This document shows positions 1 through 8,650 of a stretch of 64,000 nucleotides of DNA, piece by piece. Position 1 is the stretch's first letter. Each line of letters opens with the position of its first letter. The notes beneath the pieces were generated by a model. It searched no databases, was not told the DNA's origin, and saw nothing but the letters and a program-made list of their open reading frames with translations. Location of the stretch: contig QAIB01000001.1 in assembly GCA_030418545.1 (NCBI GenBank), forward strand, positions 1,054,001-1,118,000. Direction: 5' to 3'. A program made the position numbers and the translations under genes. The DNA comes from Xenophilus aerolatus. GTDB taxonomy: Bacteria > Pseudomonadota > Gammaproteobacteria > Burkholderiales > Burkholderiaceae_C.

Positions 1-792
1 CGCCGACACCCCCGTCTTTTCGTCATCACCGGTGCCGGCTGCAGCACCGAATCGGGCATTCCCGACTACCGCGACGCCAACGGCGACTGGAAGCGCCCGT
101 CGCCCGTGACCTACCAGGCCTTCATGGGCGAGGAGGCGACGCGCCGCCGCTACTGGGCGCGCAGCCTGGTCGGCTGGCGCACCATCGGCGAGGCCCATCC
201 GGGCCCCGCGCATGCCGCGCTCGCACGGCTGGAGGCGCAGGGCCGCGTCGGCCTGTTGCTGACGCAGAACGTCGACGGGTTGCATCAGGCCGGCGGCAGC
301 GAGCGCGTCGTCGACCTGCACGGACGCATCGACACCGTGCGCTGCATGGCCTGCGGCCATCGCTCGCCGCGTGCGGCACTGCAGGAGCGGCTGCTGACGC
401 TCAACCCGGCCTGGGCGGCGCTGGAGGCATCGGCTGCGCCCGACGGCGACGCCGACCTGGGCGGGCGCGACTTCTCGGGCTTCGAGGTGCCCACCTGCCT
501 GCTGTGCGGCGGGCTGCTCAAGCCCGACGTGGTGTTCTTCGGCGAAAGCGTGCCACCCGATCGGGTGGCGAGCGCACGCGAGGCCCTCGCGGCCGCCGAT
601 GCGGTGCTGGTCGCCGGCTCGTCGCTGATGGTGTATTCGGGCTTTCGCTTCGTGCAGGCGGCGGCCACGGCGGGCCAGCCGATCGCGGCCGTGAACCTGG
701 GCCGCACGCGGGCCGACGAGTTGCTCACGCTCAAGGCCGCGCTGCCGGTGGGCGCTGCGCTCTCGGCCCTGGCCGAGCGGCTGGCCGGCTGA
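1..792 (+). CDS. SIR2-family NAD-dependent protein deacylase (5' end outside window)
   Basis: The frame is open from base 1, so the N-terminus is missing. The visible part starts just before the NAD-binding motif GAGCSTESGIPDYR and continues with QNVDGLHQ, the catalytic-histidine motif DLHG, two zinc cysteine pairs (CMAC at about 343-354 and CLLC at about 496-507), and the late Rossmann motif AGSSLMVYS. These are the sirtuin core elements in their expected order. Sirtuins remove acyl groups from protein lysines using NAD and act in the cytoplasm. The GAG-C/S-TESGIPDYR form resembles class II (SIRT4-like) sirtuins more than E. coli CobB, so no symbol is given. The gene faces the lipoprotein gene at 799-1707, with a 6-bp gap between stop codons. 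Confidence 0.93.
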   Translation, partial: RRHPRLFVITGAGCSTESGIPDYRDANGDWKRPSPVTYQAFMGEEATRRRYWARSLVGWRTIGEAHPGPAHAALARLEAQGRVGLLLTQNVDGLHQAGGSERVVDLHGRIDTVRCMACGHRSPRAALQERLLTLNPAWAALEASAAPDGDADLGGRDFSGFEVPTCLLCGGLLKPDVVFFGESVPPDRVASAREALAAADAVLVAGSSLMVYSGFRFVQAAATAGQPIAAVNLGRTRADELLTLKAALPVGAALSALAERLAG

Positions 793-798
793 GTTCGT

Positions 799-1707
799 TC
801 AGCGCAGCCGCGCGGTGTCGATGCAGAAGATGTACGGGAAGCGCGTCGCCCAGTGCAGGTACTTGCGGGTGCCCGATTCCGACAGGCCCCACAGCCGGCC
901 CTGCGGGTCGACGGTGAGGTCCTCGAGGCCGGCCACCATCGGGTACTCGGACAGCACCTCGCCCTGGCGGCCCAGCCGGTAGAGCTTGCCCCAGCGGCTG
1001 TTGCTGGCCGACACCCACAGCGTGCCATCGCGGTCGAAGGCGGCGCCTTGCGCCTCCAGCGGGACCGGGATGGATTCCTGCGCGCGGTCCTCGGCGATGG
1101 TCTGGCCTTCGTGCGTGTCGAAGAGGCGCAGGTCGAGCCGGAACATGCGGGCCTTGGGCTGCTCCTTGGTCCAGGTGCCGATCCACGCATCGCGGCCGTC
1201 GAAGGTGGCGTAGCTGCCGCGCAGATCGCCCGCGATTTTCAGCGTGCGCGCCGCGCCCTGCGAGCTGCCTGACGCCAGGGCCCGCGGCAGGTCGATGAGG
1301 AACAGCTGCCGCGTGTCGGCCAGCAGCAGCCGGTCCTGGCCCACATAGGCCAGCCCGCCGGAGTGGGTGCAGGTGCCGGGCGGCACGTCGAAGCCGCCGG
1401 TGATGCGGCCGGACGCGGCATCGATGCGGAACACCCGGCACGGGCCGGTGTTGGCCTTGAGGTCCGGCGTCGGCCGGTAGCTGCTGACGTAGAGCACGTC
1501 ACCTGCGCTGGTGAGGCCCTGCGGGACGAAGCTGTCGTCCAGCGCGGGCGCCCAGATGCGGTGCTGCAGCGCAGCGCCGTTGGGCACGTCGAGGGTCGGG
1601 CCGTCGGCCAGGTAGGTCGGTGCCTGGCCGCGCACGGCATCGGTGGCCGTCGTGGCACAGCCCGCGAGTGCCACCAGCGAGACGAGCAAGGCGAGATGGA
1701 TGCGCAT
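799..1707 (-). CDS. Lipoprotein with beta-propeller-like (SMP-30/NHL-type) repeats
   Basis: A 302-residue protein with a lipoprotein signal peptide: hydrophobic stretch then lipobox L-A-G-C ending at Cys17. The mature part holds spaced repeats of the type G-L-x-x-x-G-x-x-L-Y/W-V (for example GLTSAGDVLYVSSY, GTLWVSAS and GRLWGLSE), which suggest a beta-propeller related to SMP-30 or NHL proteins. I cannot name a substrate. The start at 1707 is chosen because it gives a clean signal peptide and a GGGAG ribosome-binding site lies just upstream. A longer open frame upstream overlaps codA and is not real. The gene lies downstream of codA on the same strand with a 74-bp gap. Confidence 0.8.
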   Translation of the reverse strand: MRIHLALLVSLVALAGCATTATDAVRGQAPTYLADGPTLDVPNGAALQHRIWAPALDDSFVPQGLTSAGDVLYVSSYRPTPDLKANTGPCRVFRIDAASGRITGGFDVPPGTCTHSGGLAYVGQDRLLLADTRQLFLIDLPRALASGSSQGAARTLKIAGDLRGSYATFDGRDAWIGTWTKEQPKARMFRLDLRLFDTHEGQTIAEDRAQESIPVPLEAQGAAFDRDGTLWVSASNSRWGKLYRLGRQGEVLSEYPMVAGLEDLTVDPQGRLWGLSESGTRKYLHWATRFPYIFCIDTARLR

Positions 1708-1736
1708 CCGGGGATTCTCCCGCCGGCAAGCGCCTA

Positions 1737-1755
1737 GCCGCCGTCGGACGGCGGC
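1737..1755. terminator. GC-rich hairpin between codA and the lipoprotein gene
   Basis: GCCGCCGTC-G-GACGGCGGC is a perfect 9-bp inverted repeat around one base, sitting 26 bp after the codA stop on the minus strand. There is no T run, so it may attenuate transcription or stabilise RNA rather than act as an intrinsic terminator. Confidence 0.3.
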
Positions 1756-1781
1756 GCCATCGCGCGGGCCCTGGGGGAGGC

Positions 1782-3056
1782 CTAAGGCTGCATCCAGGAC
1801 GTCGCCGCCGGGCGCCCGTCCAGATGCAGGGCCGCCGTGGTGGGCGGCGTTTCGGCCAGCAGGCGGCCGCGGCGGAACACCATGAGGCGCGTCGCGCGCA
1901 GGCGGATGGCCTCCACGGGGTCGCGCGCCTGCAGCAGCACGAAGCTGGCGTCGGCGCCGGCGTCGATGCCGTAGCGCGGCAGGTGCATCAGCTTCGCAGC
2001 ATTCGTGGTCACGGCCTCGAAGCAGCGGCGGATGCCGGCCTGGCTGGTCATCTGCGCCACGTGCAGGCCCATGTGCGCCACCTCGAGCATGTCGCCCGAA
2101 CCCATGCCGTACCACGGGTCCATCACGCAGTCGTGGCCGAAGGCGACGTTCACGCCCTGGTTCATCAGCTCGGGCACGCGGGTCATGCCGCGGCGCTTGG
2201 GGTAGGTGTCGTGCCGGCCCTGCAGGGTGATGTTGATGAGCGGGTTGGCGATGACGCTGACGCCGCTCTCGGCGATGAGCGGCAGCAGCTTGCTCACGTA
2301 GTAGTTGTCCATGCTGTGCATGGATGTGCAGTGCGAGCCGGTCACGCGGCCCTGCAGGCCCAGGCGCTGGGTCTCGAAGGCCAGGGTCTCGATGTGGCGC
2401 GACAGCGGGTCGTCCGATTCGTCGCAGTGCATGTCGACCAGCGTGCCGCGCTCGGCCGCGATCTCGCACAGCAGCTTCACGCTGGCCGCGCCGTCGGCCA
2501 TGGTGCGCTCGAAATGCGGAATGCCGCCGACGACGTCCACGCCCTTGTCCAGCGCGCGCTTCAGGCTGTCGACGCCGCCCTTCGTGCGCAGCACGCCGTC
2601 CTGCGGGAAAGCGACCAGCTGCAGGTCGAGGTAGGGCGCGACACGGCGCTTGACCTCCAGCAGCGCATCCACGGCCAGCAGACTCGGATCGCTGGTGTCC
2701 ACATGGGTGCGGATCGCCAGCAGGCCCTTGGCCACCGCCCAGTCGCAGTACGCCAGGGCGCGTTCGATCAGCGCGTCGGCCGTCAGCAGCGGCTTGAGCT
2801 CGCCCCACAGCGCGATGCCCTCGAGCAGGGTGCCGCTCTCGTTGACGCGCGGCAGGCCGTAGCTCAGCGTGGCGTCCATGTGGAAGTGCGGGTCGCAGAA
2901 TGGTGGCGACACGAGCAGGCCCTGCGCGTCCAGCGTCTGGTGGGCAGGCGCTCGCAAGCCCGGAGTGACCTCGGCGATGCGGCCGTCCTGAACGGCGATG
3001 GACATGCCGGCGCGGCCGTCTGAAAGGGTGGCGTTCGTGACGAGGAGGTCGAGCAT
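1782..3056 (-). CDS. codA: Cytosine deaminase (amidohydrolase family)
   Basis: A 424-residue amidohydrolase that collinearly resembles E. coli CodA (about 427 residues). Cytosine deaminase hydrolyses cytosine to uracil and ammonia in the cytoplasm. Visible elements are the metal-binding HFHMD near residue 62, RTHVDTSD, the IPHFE segment, the catalytic DMHCDESDD, SHCTSMHS, the strongly conserved GRHDTYPKRRG, and the last metal aspartate in FGHDCVMDPWY. The start at 3056 gives the usual MLDLLVTNA amidohydrolase N-terminus; a longer open frame reaching 3194 would add unrelated residues. Its product uracil is the substrate of Upp (10915-11544) and the URC proteins further along, so it fits the pyrimidine theme of this block. 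It is divergent from the exported SurE-like gene. Confidence 0.92.
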   Translation of the reverse strand: MLDLLVTNATLSDGRAGMSIAVQDGRIAEVTPGLRAPAHQTLDAQGLLVSPPFCDPHFHMDATLSYGLPRVNESGTLLEGIALWGELKPLLTADALIERALAYCDWAVAKGLLAIRTHVDTSDPSLLAVDALLEVKRRVAPYLDLQLVAFPQDGVLRTKGGVDSLKRALDKGVDVVGGIPHFERTMADGAASVKLLCEIAAERGTLVDMHCDESDDPLSRHIETLAFETQRLGLQGRVTGSHCTSMHSMDNYYVSKLLPLIAESGVSVIANPLINITLQGRHDTYPKRRGMTRVPELMNQGVNVAFGHDCVMDPWYGMGSGDMLEVAHMGLHVAQMTSQAGIRRCFEAVTTNAAKLMHLPRYGIDAGADASFVLLQARDPVEAIRLRATRLMVFRRGRLLAETPPTTAALHLDGRPAATSWMQP

Positions 3057-3187
3057 GGCGATGGCCGGAAGGTGGTTCGGTTCTGGCGCACGAGCATGCC
3101 ATAGCAGCAGGCCGTCACCGCCGTGACATGTGCCGCGGACACCATGCACGCCGCATTTCGTCCACACCGTTCCCGATTCCTCCGACC

Positions 3188-4141
3188 ATGACACTACGAC
3201 ATGCCGCCTCGGTCCTGGCGCTCAGCCTGGCGAGTCCCGCCTTCGCCCTGAACATCGTGCTGACCAACGACGACGGGCTGACCAGCAACCTCAAGGCGCT
3301 TTACGACGCGCTCAAGGCCGCCGGCCACGACGTGGTGGTCTCGGTGCCGTGCACCGGCCAGAGCGGCCGCGGCGCCGGCATCGTGATGTACAGCACCGAC
3401 ACCATCGTGCCCGACAACGATGCCACGCAGATCAACGCCGAGGGCGGCTGCCACAACGGTGCCGCGGCCGTCGGCGCGCCGGCGGTGGGCCCCTTCACCA
3501 AGGCCGGCTACACCAACGGCGACTTCAACTACGTGCACGGCACGCCGGTCATGTCCGCGCTGTACGGGCTGGATGTGGTGGCCAAGCGCCGCTGGGGCAA
3601 GGCACCCGACGTGGTCTTGTCCGGTCCCAACGAGGGCCAGAACCTCGGCGCGATCATCAACGCCTCCGGCACCGTGGGCAACGCGCAGATGGCCGGCTCG
3701 CGCGGCATTCCCGCGATCGCGCTGAGCGCCGACGCCGACACCACCGACAACGCCGCGCTCGCCAATCCCAAGTCGGCCGTGGTGGCGCAACTGGCCGTTA
3801 AGCTGCTGGGCGCCCTGCAGGCCAAGGCCGGCAGCGGCCCGCTGCTGCCGCAGGGTCTGGCGCTGAACGTGAACTTCCCCAAGGCGATCGCGGCGGACAC
3901 GCCGTTCGCCTTCTCGCGCATCGGCACCTACAACGCCTACAGCCTGGTGTTCAACAACGCGGTGCCCTACGGGCTGGGCATCTCGCTGGCATCGGCCCAG
4001 CCGACCGCGGCGCAGGCGGAGGACGAATCGATCGTCTACCGCACGCGCATCGCGGTCTCGGCGATGCAGATCGGCTTCGAGTACCGGCCGGCCGGCCAGG
4101 AATGGCTGCATCTGCGTCTGCGCGACGTGTTCGGTCAATGA
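3188..4141 (+). CDS. Exported SurE-like 5'/3'-nucleotidase
   Basis: A 317-residue SurE-fold protein. SurE enzymes dephosphorylate nucleoside monophosphates using a metal site. The family motifs LTNDDGL (the metal-binding DD pair), SGRGAG and SGPNEGQNLG are present in order. Unlike canonical cytoplasmic SurE of about 250 residues, it begins with a Sec-type signal peptide (MTLRHAAS... ending SPAFA before LNIVLTNDD), so it should act in the periplasm or outside the cell. The start at 3188 is chosen for this signal peptide. Its stop overlaps the next start (ATGA at 4138-4141), which implies a two-gene operon with a lipoprotein. Next to a nucleoside transporter and cytosine deaminase, a role in scavenging external nucleotides is likely but inferred. 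Confidence 0.85.
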   Translation: MTLRHAASVLALSLASPAFALNIVLTNDDGLTSNLKALYDALKAAGHDVVVSVPCTGQSGRGAGIVMYSTDTIVPDNDATQINAEGGCHNGAAAVGAPAVGPFTKAGYTNGDFNYVHGTPVMSALYGLDVVAKRRWGKAPDVVLSGPNEGQNLGAIINASGTVGNAQMAGSRGIPAIALSADADTTDNAALANPKSAVVAQLAVKLLGALQAKAGSGPLLPQGLALNVNFPKAIAADTPFAFSRIGTYNAYSLVFNNAVPYGLGISLASAQPTAAQAEDESIVYRTRIAVSAMQIGFEYRPAGQEWLHLRLRDVFGQ

Positions 4142-4908
4142 GGACGCGGGTCGTGAAGCGGCAGCAAGGCATCGCGAGAGCGTTGGCGGGCGCGGCCCTC
4201 GCCCTGCTGGCCGCCTGCGGCGGCGGTGGCGGCGGGTATGGACCCGTCTTTCCCGTCACGGGCGGCGGGGGTGGTTCTGGCGGCGCAGGTGGTGCGGGCG
4301 GCGGGGGGGCTGGCGGATCGGCTTCCCAGCCGGCGCCGCCGGTCGTGAAGGTCGACGACTTGGCCGCCGGCGTCTATGCCGTGAGTACGGGCGATCCGGA
4401 TCAGCCGACCCTGGGCCGCTACTACGCTGGCTCCGATGGCAAGCGCCTGCTGGCGCTGGAATCGGCCGGCGAGACGGTGGACCGAATCCTGCGCCGCGCC
4501 GACGGCTCGTCGGCCTGGGTCGCGGTGCCGGCGCCCACCGCCGACCTGAACGTGCAGCTGCTGCGCAGCCAACCGAGCGCCACGGCCGCGACGCCCGCCG
4601 CGGCGTCCCTGGCCGGCCGCTATGTGGTGCGCCTGTCCAGCGGTGCCGCGGCAGATTTCCGCATCGACGCGCAGGGCCGCATCGCGGCCGGCACCTTGTC
4701 CGGCTGCCAGTTGTCGGGAAGCCTCGCAAGCGGCACCCTGCCCGGGACCCTCGCGCTCAAGCTGGAAAGCCGCAACTGCGCCGGTGTGCCCGCCAGCGCC
4801 ACCGGCGTGCTGGTGGCGGATCCCTCGGATGCACCCGCCGCCCTGCGCCTGCTGGCCGACGACGGCAAGCAGGCCGTGGATCTGCGCGGCTATGCCGAGA
4901 CGGTGTGA
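4138..4908 (+). CDS. Glycine-rich hypothetical lipoprotein
   Basis: A 256-residue predicted lipoprotein: basic N-terminus, hydrophobic segment and lipobox L-A-A-C with Cys27. It is followed by a low-complexity glycine/alanine linker of about 40 residues and then a soluble domain of about 180 residues that I do not recognise. Two later cysteines (in SGCQLS and SRNCAG) could form a disulfide, which fits a periplasmic location. The start ATG at 4138 overlaps the SurE stop by ATGA, so the genes are probably translationally coupled and the protein may assist the exported nucleotidase. That link rests only on context. Upstream in-frame starts are rejected because they would disrupt the signal peptide. 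Confidence 0.7.
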   Translation: MRTRVVKRQQGIARALAGAALALLAACGGGGGGYGPVFPVTGGGGGSGGAGGAGGGGAGGSASQPAPPVVKVDDLAAGVYAVSTGDPDQPTLGRYYAGSDGKRLLALESAGETVDRILRRADGSSAWVAVPAPTADLNVQLLRSQPSATAATPAAASLAGRYVVRLSSGAAADFRIDAQGRIAAGTLSGCQLSGSLASGTLPGTLALKLESRNCAGVPASATGVLVADPSDAPAALRLLADDGKQAVDLRGYAETV

Positions 4909-4963
4909 ACCGACCCGTCCTGCCCACACCTTCCGGGCCTGCGGCCCGCTGGCCGCGCCGCCC

Positions 4964-5887
4964 TCATCGCTCGCCCTTGCGGTAGGGCTTCATCAGCGCC
5001 TGCGGATAGGCCGCTTTGCGCGCCACCAGCACCAGCGCCAGGATCGACAGCAGGTAGGGCAGCATCAGGTAGACCTGGTAGGGCAGCAGGGCGTAGCCGG
5101 ATTGCTGCAGCCGCAGCTGCAGCGCATCGAAGAAGGCGAAGAGCAGGGCGCCCAGCAGCGCCTTGCCGGGCCGCCATGACGCGAACACGACCAGCGCGAC
5201 GCAGATCCAGCCGCGCCCGTTGACCATGTTGAAGAAGAAGGCGTTGAAGGCCGACAAGGTGAGGAAGCTCCCGGCCACGCCCATCAGCGCCGAGCCGGCC
5301 ACGATGGCCGCGGTGCGCGTGGCCGCGACCGACACGCCCTGGCCTTCGGCCGCCTGCGGGTTCTCGCCCACCATGCGCACCGCCAGCCCGGCCGGCGTGC
5401 GGTAGAGGAACCAGCCCAGCAGCGGCACCAGTGCGAGGGCCAGCAGCGTCATCGGCGTCTGCTGCGACAGGATGGGCACCGGCAGCCAGTCCATCGGCGC
5501 GAAGGGGGCGATGGTCGGCGGCGTGTTCACTTTCGGAAAGCTCACGCGGTAGCCGTAGTAGCTCAGGGCCGTGGCCAGCAGCGTGATGCCCAGCCCCGAG
5601 ACATGCTGCGACAGCGCCAGCCCCACGGTCAGGAAGGCGTGCAGCAGCCCGAACAGCGCGCCGGCCAGCGCCGCCACGCCCACGCCCACCCACAGCGGGG
5701 CGCCCGCGTACACCGCCAGCCACCCCGCGAAGGCGCCGGCCACCATGATCCCCTCGATGCCGAGGTTGAGCACCCCCGCGCGCTCGCACAGCAGCACGCC
5801 CAGCGTACCCAGGATCAACGGCGTCGCGATGCGCAGCAGCGCCACCCAGAAGGCGGGGTTGGCGAGGATGTCGAGAAGCTCGGTCAT
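4964..5887 (-). CDS. Nucleoside/simple-sugar ABC transporter permease (second subunit, NupC/YufQ type)
   Basis: A 307-residue integral membrane protein with about 8-10 hydrophobic segments and the family hallmark LGTLGVLLCERAGVLNLGIEGIM at residues 27-49. This is the inner-membrane permease of branched-chain/BMP-type ABC systems that import nucleosides or nucleobases. It pairs with the permease at 6027-7088, the ATPase at 7085-8650 and the binding protein at 9705-10703, all on the same strand. A 139-bp gap before it is filled by an inverted-repeat element. Substrate choice cannot be read from the sequence; neighbouring genes favour nucleosides or nucleobases. Confidence 0.9.
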   Translation of the reverse strand: MTELLDILANPAFWVALLRIATPLILGTLGVLLCERAGVLNLGIEGIMVAGAFAGWLAVYAGAPLWVGVGVAALAGALFGLLHAFLTVGLALSQHVSGLGITLLATALSYYGYRVSFPKVNTPPTIAPFAPMDWLPVPILSQQTPMTLLALALVPLLGWFLYRTPAGLAVRMVGENPQAAEGQGVSVAATRTAAIVAGSALMGVAGSFLTLSAFNAFFFNMVNGRGWICVALVVFASWRPGKALLGALLFAFFDALQLRLQQSGYALLPYQVYLMLPYLLSILALVLVARKAAYPQALMKPYRKGER

Positions 5888-5911
5888 GGCCGGGGCAAAG
5901 CGGACTTGGCC

Positions 5912-6007
5912 GGACGCGAAGGCCGCAAAAGCGCGCGAAGGGCGCGAAAGAAAACCATGGAAGTCTGTTTTCGCGTCCTTCGCGAAACCTTCGCGTCCTT
6001 CGCGTAC
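5912..6007. repeat. Inverted-repeat element with CGCGAAGG modules (copy 1)
   Basis: The gap between the two permease genes is mostly an imperfect palindrome. The left part repeats CGCGAAGG-like modules (5912-5955) and the right part carries the reverse complement (5967-6007), ending TTCGCGTACGG. The inner stem is GCGAAAGAAAAC paired with GTTTTCGCG. A second, larger copy lies at 56142-56304. It probably folds in RNA and sits inside an operon. Confidence 0.75.
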
Positions 6008-6026
6008 GGAAATCCGCGTTCCGCGT

Positions 6027-7088
6027 TCATTTCCACCGAACCCTGTATTGCGTCAGCAGCGTCGCCACCAGCACCGCGATGAGCGAGGTGGCGACGATCA
6101 CGTCGGCGATGTAGGTGGGCACGCCCACGGCGCGGCTCATGGTGTCGGCGCCGACCAGCACGCCGGCGACGAAGATGGATGCGGCCAGCACGCCCAGCGG
6201 GTGCAGGCCGGCCAGCATCGCGATCACGATGCCGCTGTAGCCGTAGCCGGGCGACATGTCGAGCGTCACATAGCTGGTGCGGCCGGCCACCTCGATCGCG
6301 CCGGCCAGCCCCGCGAGCGCGCCCGAGAGCAGGGCTGTGAGCACCACCGTGCGCGTGACGGGCACGCCGGCGAAGGCGGCCGCGCGCGGGTTCGCGCCCA
6401 GCGCGCGGATGTCGAAGCCCAGCACCGTGTGGCGGAAGATCGTCCACACGATCACCGCCAGCGACACCGCCCACAGGAGCCCGGTGTGCACCCGCGTCTG
6501 CGGGATCAGCTTGGCCAGCTCCAGGTCGGATTGCAGCGCCACGCTCTGCGGCCAGCCCATGGCCGTCGGGTCCTTCATGGCGCCGTCGAGCAGCGCCCCC
6601 ACGCCCAGCAGCACGATGAAGTTGAAGAGCAGGGTGGTGACGACCTCGTCGACGCCGAGCTTGTTCTTCATGAGCGCCGGTCCCAGCAGCAGCAGCGCGC
6701 CGGCCAGCGCAGCGGCCAGCATCATCAGCGGGAAGAGCAGCCACACCGGCCACTCGAAACCCGCGCCGCCGTGCATGCCGCCCACCGCGATGGCGGCCAG
6801 CGCGCCGGCGTACAGCTGCCCTTCGGCCCCGATGTTGAACAGGCGCGCCTTGAAGGCCACCGTGGCCGACAGGCCGGTGAGGATCAGCGGGATGGCGCGG
6901 GTGAGCGTCTCGCTCCAGGCGAACACCGAGCCGAAGCCGCCCGAGAGCAGCAGCGCATAGGTGCGGCCCACCGGCGCGCCGGCCCACAGCACGAGCAGTG
7001 CGCTCACCGCCATCGTGAACAGCACCGCGCCCACCGGGGCGATGGCCAGCGCGGCACGCGAGCTGCGGGGGCGGCGTTCGAGCCTCAT
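6027..7088 (-). CDS. Nucleoside/simple-sugar ABC transporter permease (first subunit, NupB/YufP type)
   Basis: A 353-residue membrane protein with around ten hydrophobic segments, starting with an arginine-rich cytoplasmic N-terminus (MRLERRPRSSRAALA). Family features include AFKARLFNIGAEGQLYAGA near residue 85 and the late GYGYSGIVIAMLAGLHPLGVL segment seen in this permease subfamily. It forms a heterodimer with the permease at 4964-5887. Its ATG overlaps the ATPase stop by ATGA, so the two are coupled. The protein is collinear with the YufP/BmpC-type permeases of nucleoside ABC importers. Confidence 0.9.
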   Translation of the reverse strand: MRLERRPRSSRAALAIAPVGAVLFTMAVSALLVLWAGAPVGRTYALLLSGGFGSVFAWSETLTRAIPLILTGLSATVAFKARLFNIGAEGQLYAGALAAIAVGGMHGGAGFEWPVWLLFPLMMLAAALAGALLLLGPALMKNKLGVDEVVTTLLFNFIVLLGVGALLDGAMKDPTAMGWPQSVALQSDLELAKLIPQTRVHTGLLWAVSLAVIVWTIFRHTVLGFDIRALGANPRAAAFAGVPVTRTVVLTALLSGALAGLAGAIEVAGRTSYVTLDMSPGYGYSGIVIAMLAGLHPLGVLAASIFVAGVLVGADTMSRAVGVPTYIADVIVATSLIAVLVATLLTQYRVRWK

Positions 7089-8650
7089 GGCGCGTCCTTG
7101 CCGGCCGCATGCGTGCCCGCCATCGCCAGGCCGATGCTCTCGCGCGTCCAGGCCTGGGCGGCACGCGGCTCGCTCAGCTGGCCGCCGTGCATCACCGCCA
7201 CCCGGTCGCCCAGCGCCAGCACCTCGTCCAGGTCGTCGGAAATCACCAGCACCGCGGCACCCGCGTCGCGCGCGGCGATGAGCTGCTGCTGCACATAGGC
7301 CACAGCGCCGATGTCCAGGCCCCAGGTCGGCTGGTGCGCGACGATCAGGCGCGGTGCCTTCGATTCGGCGTCGGGCGCCATCAGCGCGCGGCCCAGGATC
7401 AGCTTCTGCATGTTGCCGCCCGACAGCGAACGGGCCGGCGCGTCGAGCCCGCCACCCCGCACGTCATATGCTTTCTCGATGCGCTGCGCATGCCGGCGCG
7501 CCGCACGCTGGCGCACCCAGCGCAGTCCGGGCAGCAGCGTGCGCGAGAACGCCGGGCTGCGCAGGCGCTCCGACACCGCGTTCTCCCACACCGGCAGATC
7601 CCCGACCACGCCGACGGCATGCCGGTCCTCGGGAATGCGGGCCACGCCGCGCGCCACCAGCCGCGCCGGCTGCGGCGGCAAGGCGCGGCCCATGAGCTCG
7701 ACGGTGCCGGCCGTGGCACGCCGCGTGCCGCACAGCAGTTCGGCCAGCGCGACCTGCCCGTTGCCCGACACGCCGGCGATGGCCGTGATCTCGCCCGCGC
7801 GCAGCCGCAGCGACACCTCGCGCAGCCGGTCGTGGCCGCCGCCCTCGGTGCTCACCCGATCGAGCACGCAGACCGCGTCGCCCACGCGCGCCGCCGGGTG
7901 CCGGACCGTGCCCTCCACCGCGTGGCCCACCATCCACTGCGCGAGCTGCGCCTGGCTGGTGCCGGCGGTGGCGGCCTGCGCCACCAGCTTGCCGCCGCGC
8001 AGCACCGCCACGCGGTGCGACACGCGCAGCACCTCGGGCAGCTTGTGGCTGATGAAGATGATCGACAGGCCCTGCTCCACCATCTGGCCCAGGGTGGCGA
8101 ACAGGGCCTCGCTCTCCTGCGGCGTGAGCACGGCGGTGGGCTCGTCCAGGATCAGGATGCGGGCGCCGCGGTACAGCGCCTTGAGGATCTCGACGCGCTG
8201 TCGCTCGCCGACCGAGAGGCTGCCCACAGTGGCATCGGGCACCACCGGCAGGCCGAAGCGCTGCGACACCTCCAGCAGGCGCGTGCGCGCGGCCGATCGC
8301 TGCGAGGAGAGCCGCCAGAACGGCTCGGTGCCCAGCAGCACGTTGTCGAGCACGCTCAGGTTGTCGGCCAGCGTGAAGTGCTGGTGCACCATGCCGATAC
8401 CCGCCGCCAGCGCCGCACGGGGTTGCCCCGCGGGCAGCGGCCGGCCGAAGACCTCGATCGTTCCCTCGTCGGCGACGTAGTGGCCGAAGAGGATGGACAT
8501 GAGCGTGGACTTGCCGGCACCGTTCTCGCCCAGCAGGGCCAGCACCTCGCCAGCGGCCAGTTCGAGCGAGATCGCGTCGTTCGCGACCAGCGGCCCGAAG
8601 CGCTTGGTGATGCCCTCCAGGCGCAGAACGGGCTGCGGCGCGGCGCTCAC
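7085..8650 (-). CDS. Nucleoside ABC transporter ATP-binding protein (duplicated domains)
   Basis: A 521-residue ATPase with two fused nucleotide-binding domains, as in RbsA/YufO-type transporters. Domain 1 has Walker A GENGAGKST, signature LSVGERQR and Walker B ILILDEPTAVL. Domain 2 has a reduced Walker A (VSGNGQ), signature LSGGNMQK and an altered Walker B (LIVAHQPTWGLD), the usual asymmetry of this family. The start is GTG at 8650, overlapping the stop of the preceding nucleosidase gene as GTGA; no ATG gives a sensible N-terminus. The stop overlaps the permease start (ATGA at 7085-7088). It supplies energy for the importer from the cytoplasmic face. Confidence 0.9.
   Translation of the reverse strand: MSAAPQPVLRLEGITKRFGPLVANDAISLELAAGEVLALLGENGAGKSTLMSILFGHYVADEGTIEVFGRPLPAGQPRAALAAGIGMVHQHFTLADNLSVLDNVLLGTEPFWRLSSQRSAARTRLLEVSQRFGLPVVPDATVGSLSVGERQRVEILKALYRGARILILDEPTAVLTPQESEALFATLGQMVEQGLSIIFISHKLPEVLRVSHRVAVLRGGKLVAQAATAGTSQAQLAQWMVGHAVEGTVRHPAARVGDAVCVLDRVSTEGGGHDRLREVSLRLRAGEITAIAGVSGNGQVALAELLCGTRRATAGTVELMGRALPPQPARLVARGVARIPEDRHAVGVVGDLPVWENAVSERLRSPAFSRTLLPGLRWVRQRAARRHAQRIEKAYDVRGGGLDAPARSLSGGNMQKLILGRALMAPDAESKAPRLIVAHQPTWGLDIGAVAYVQQQLIAARDAGAAVLVISDDLDEVLALGDRVAVMHGGQLSEPRAAQAWTRESIGLAMAGTHAAGKDAP

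Noticed and set aside
5571-7298. Long forward open frame of 575 codons antisense to the permease genes
   Set aside because: High-GC shadow of the reverse-strand genes; no domain motifs, no ribosome-binding site, arginine/alanine/serine-rich translation.
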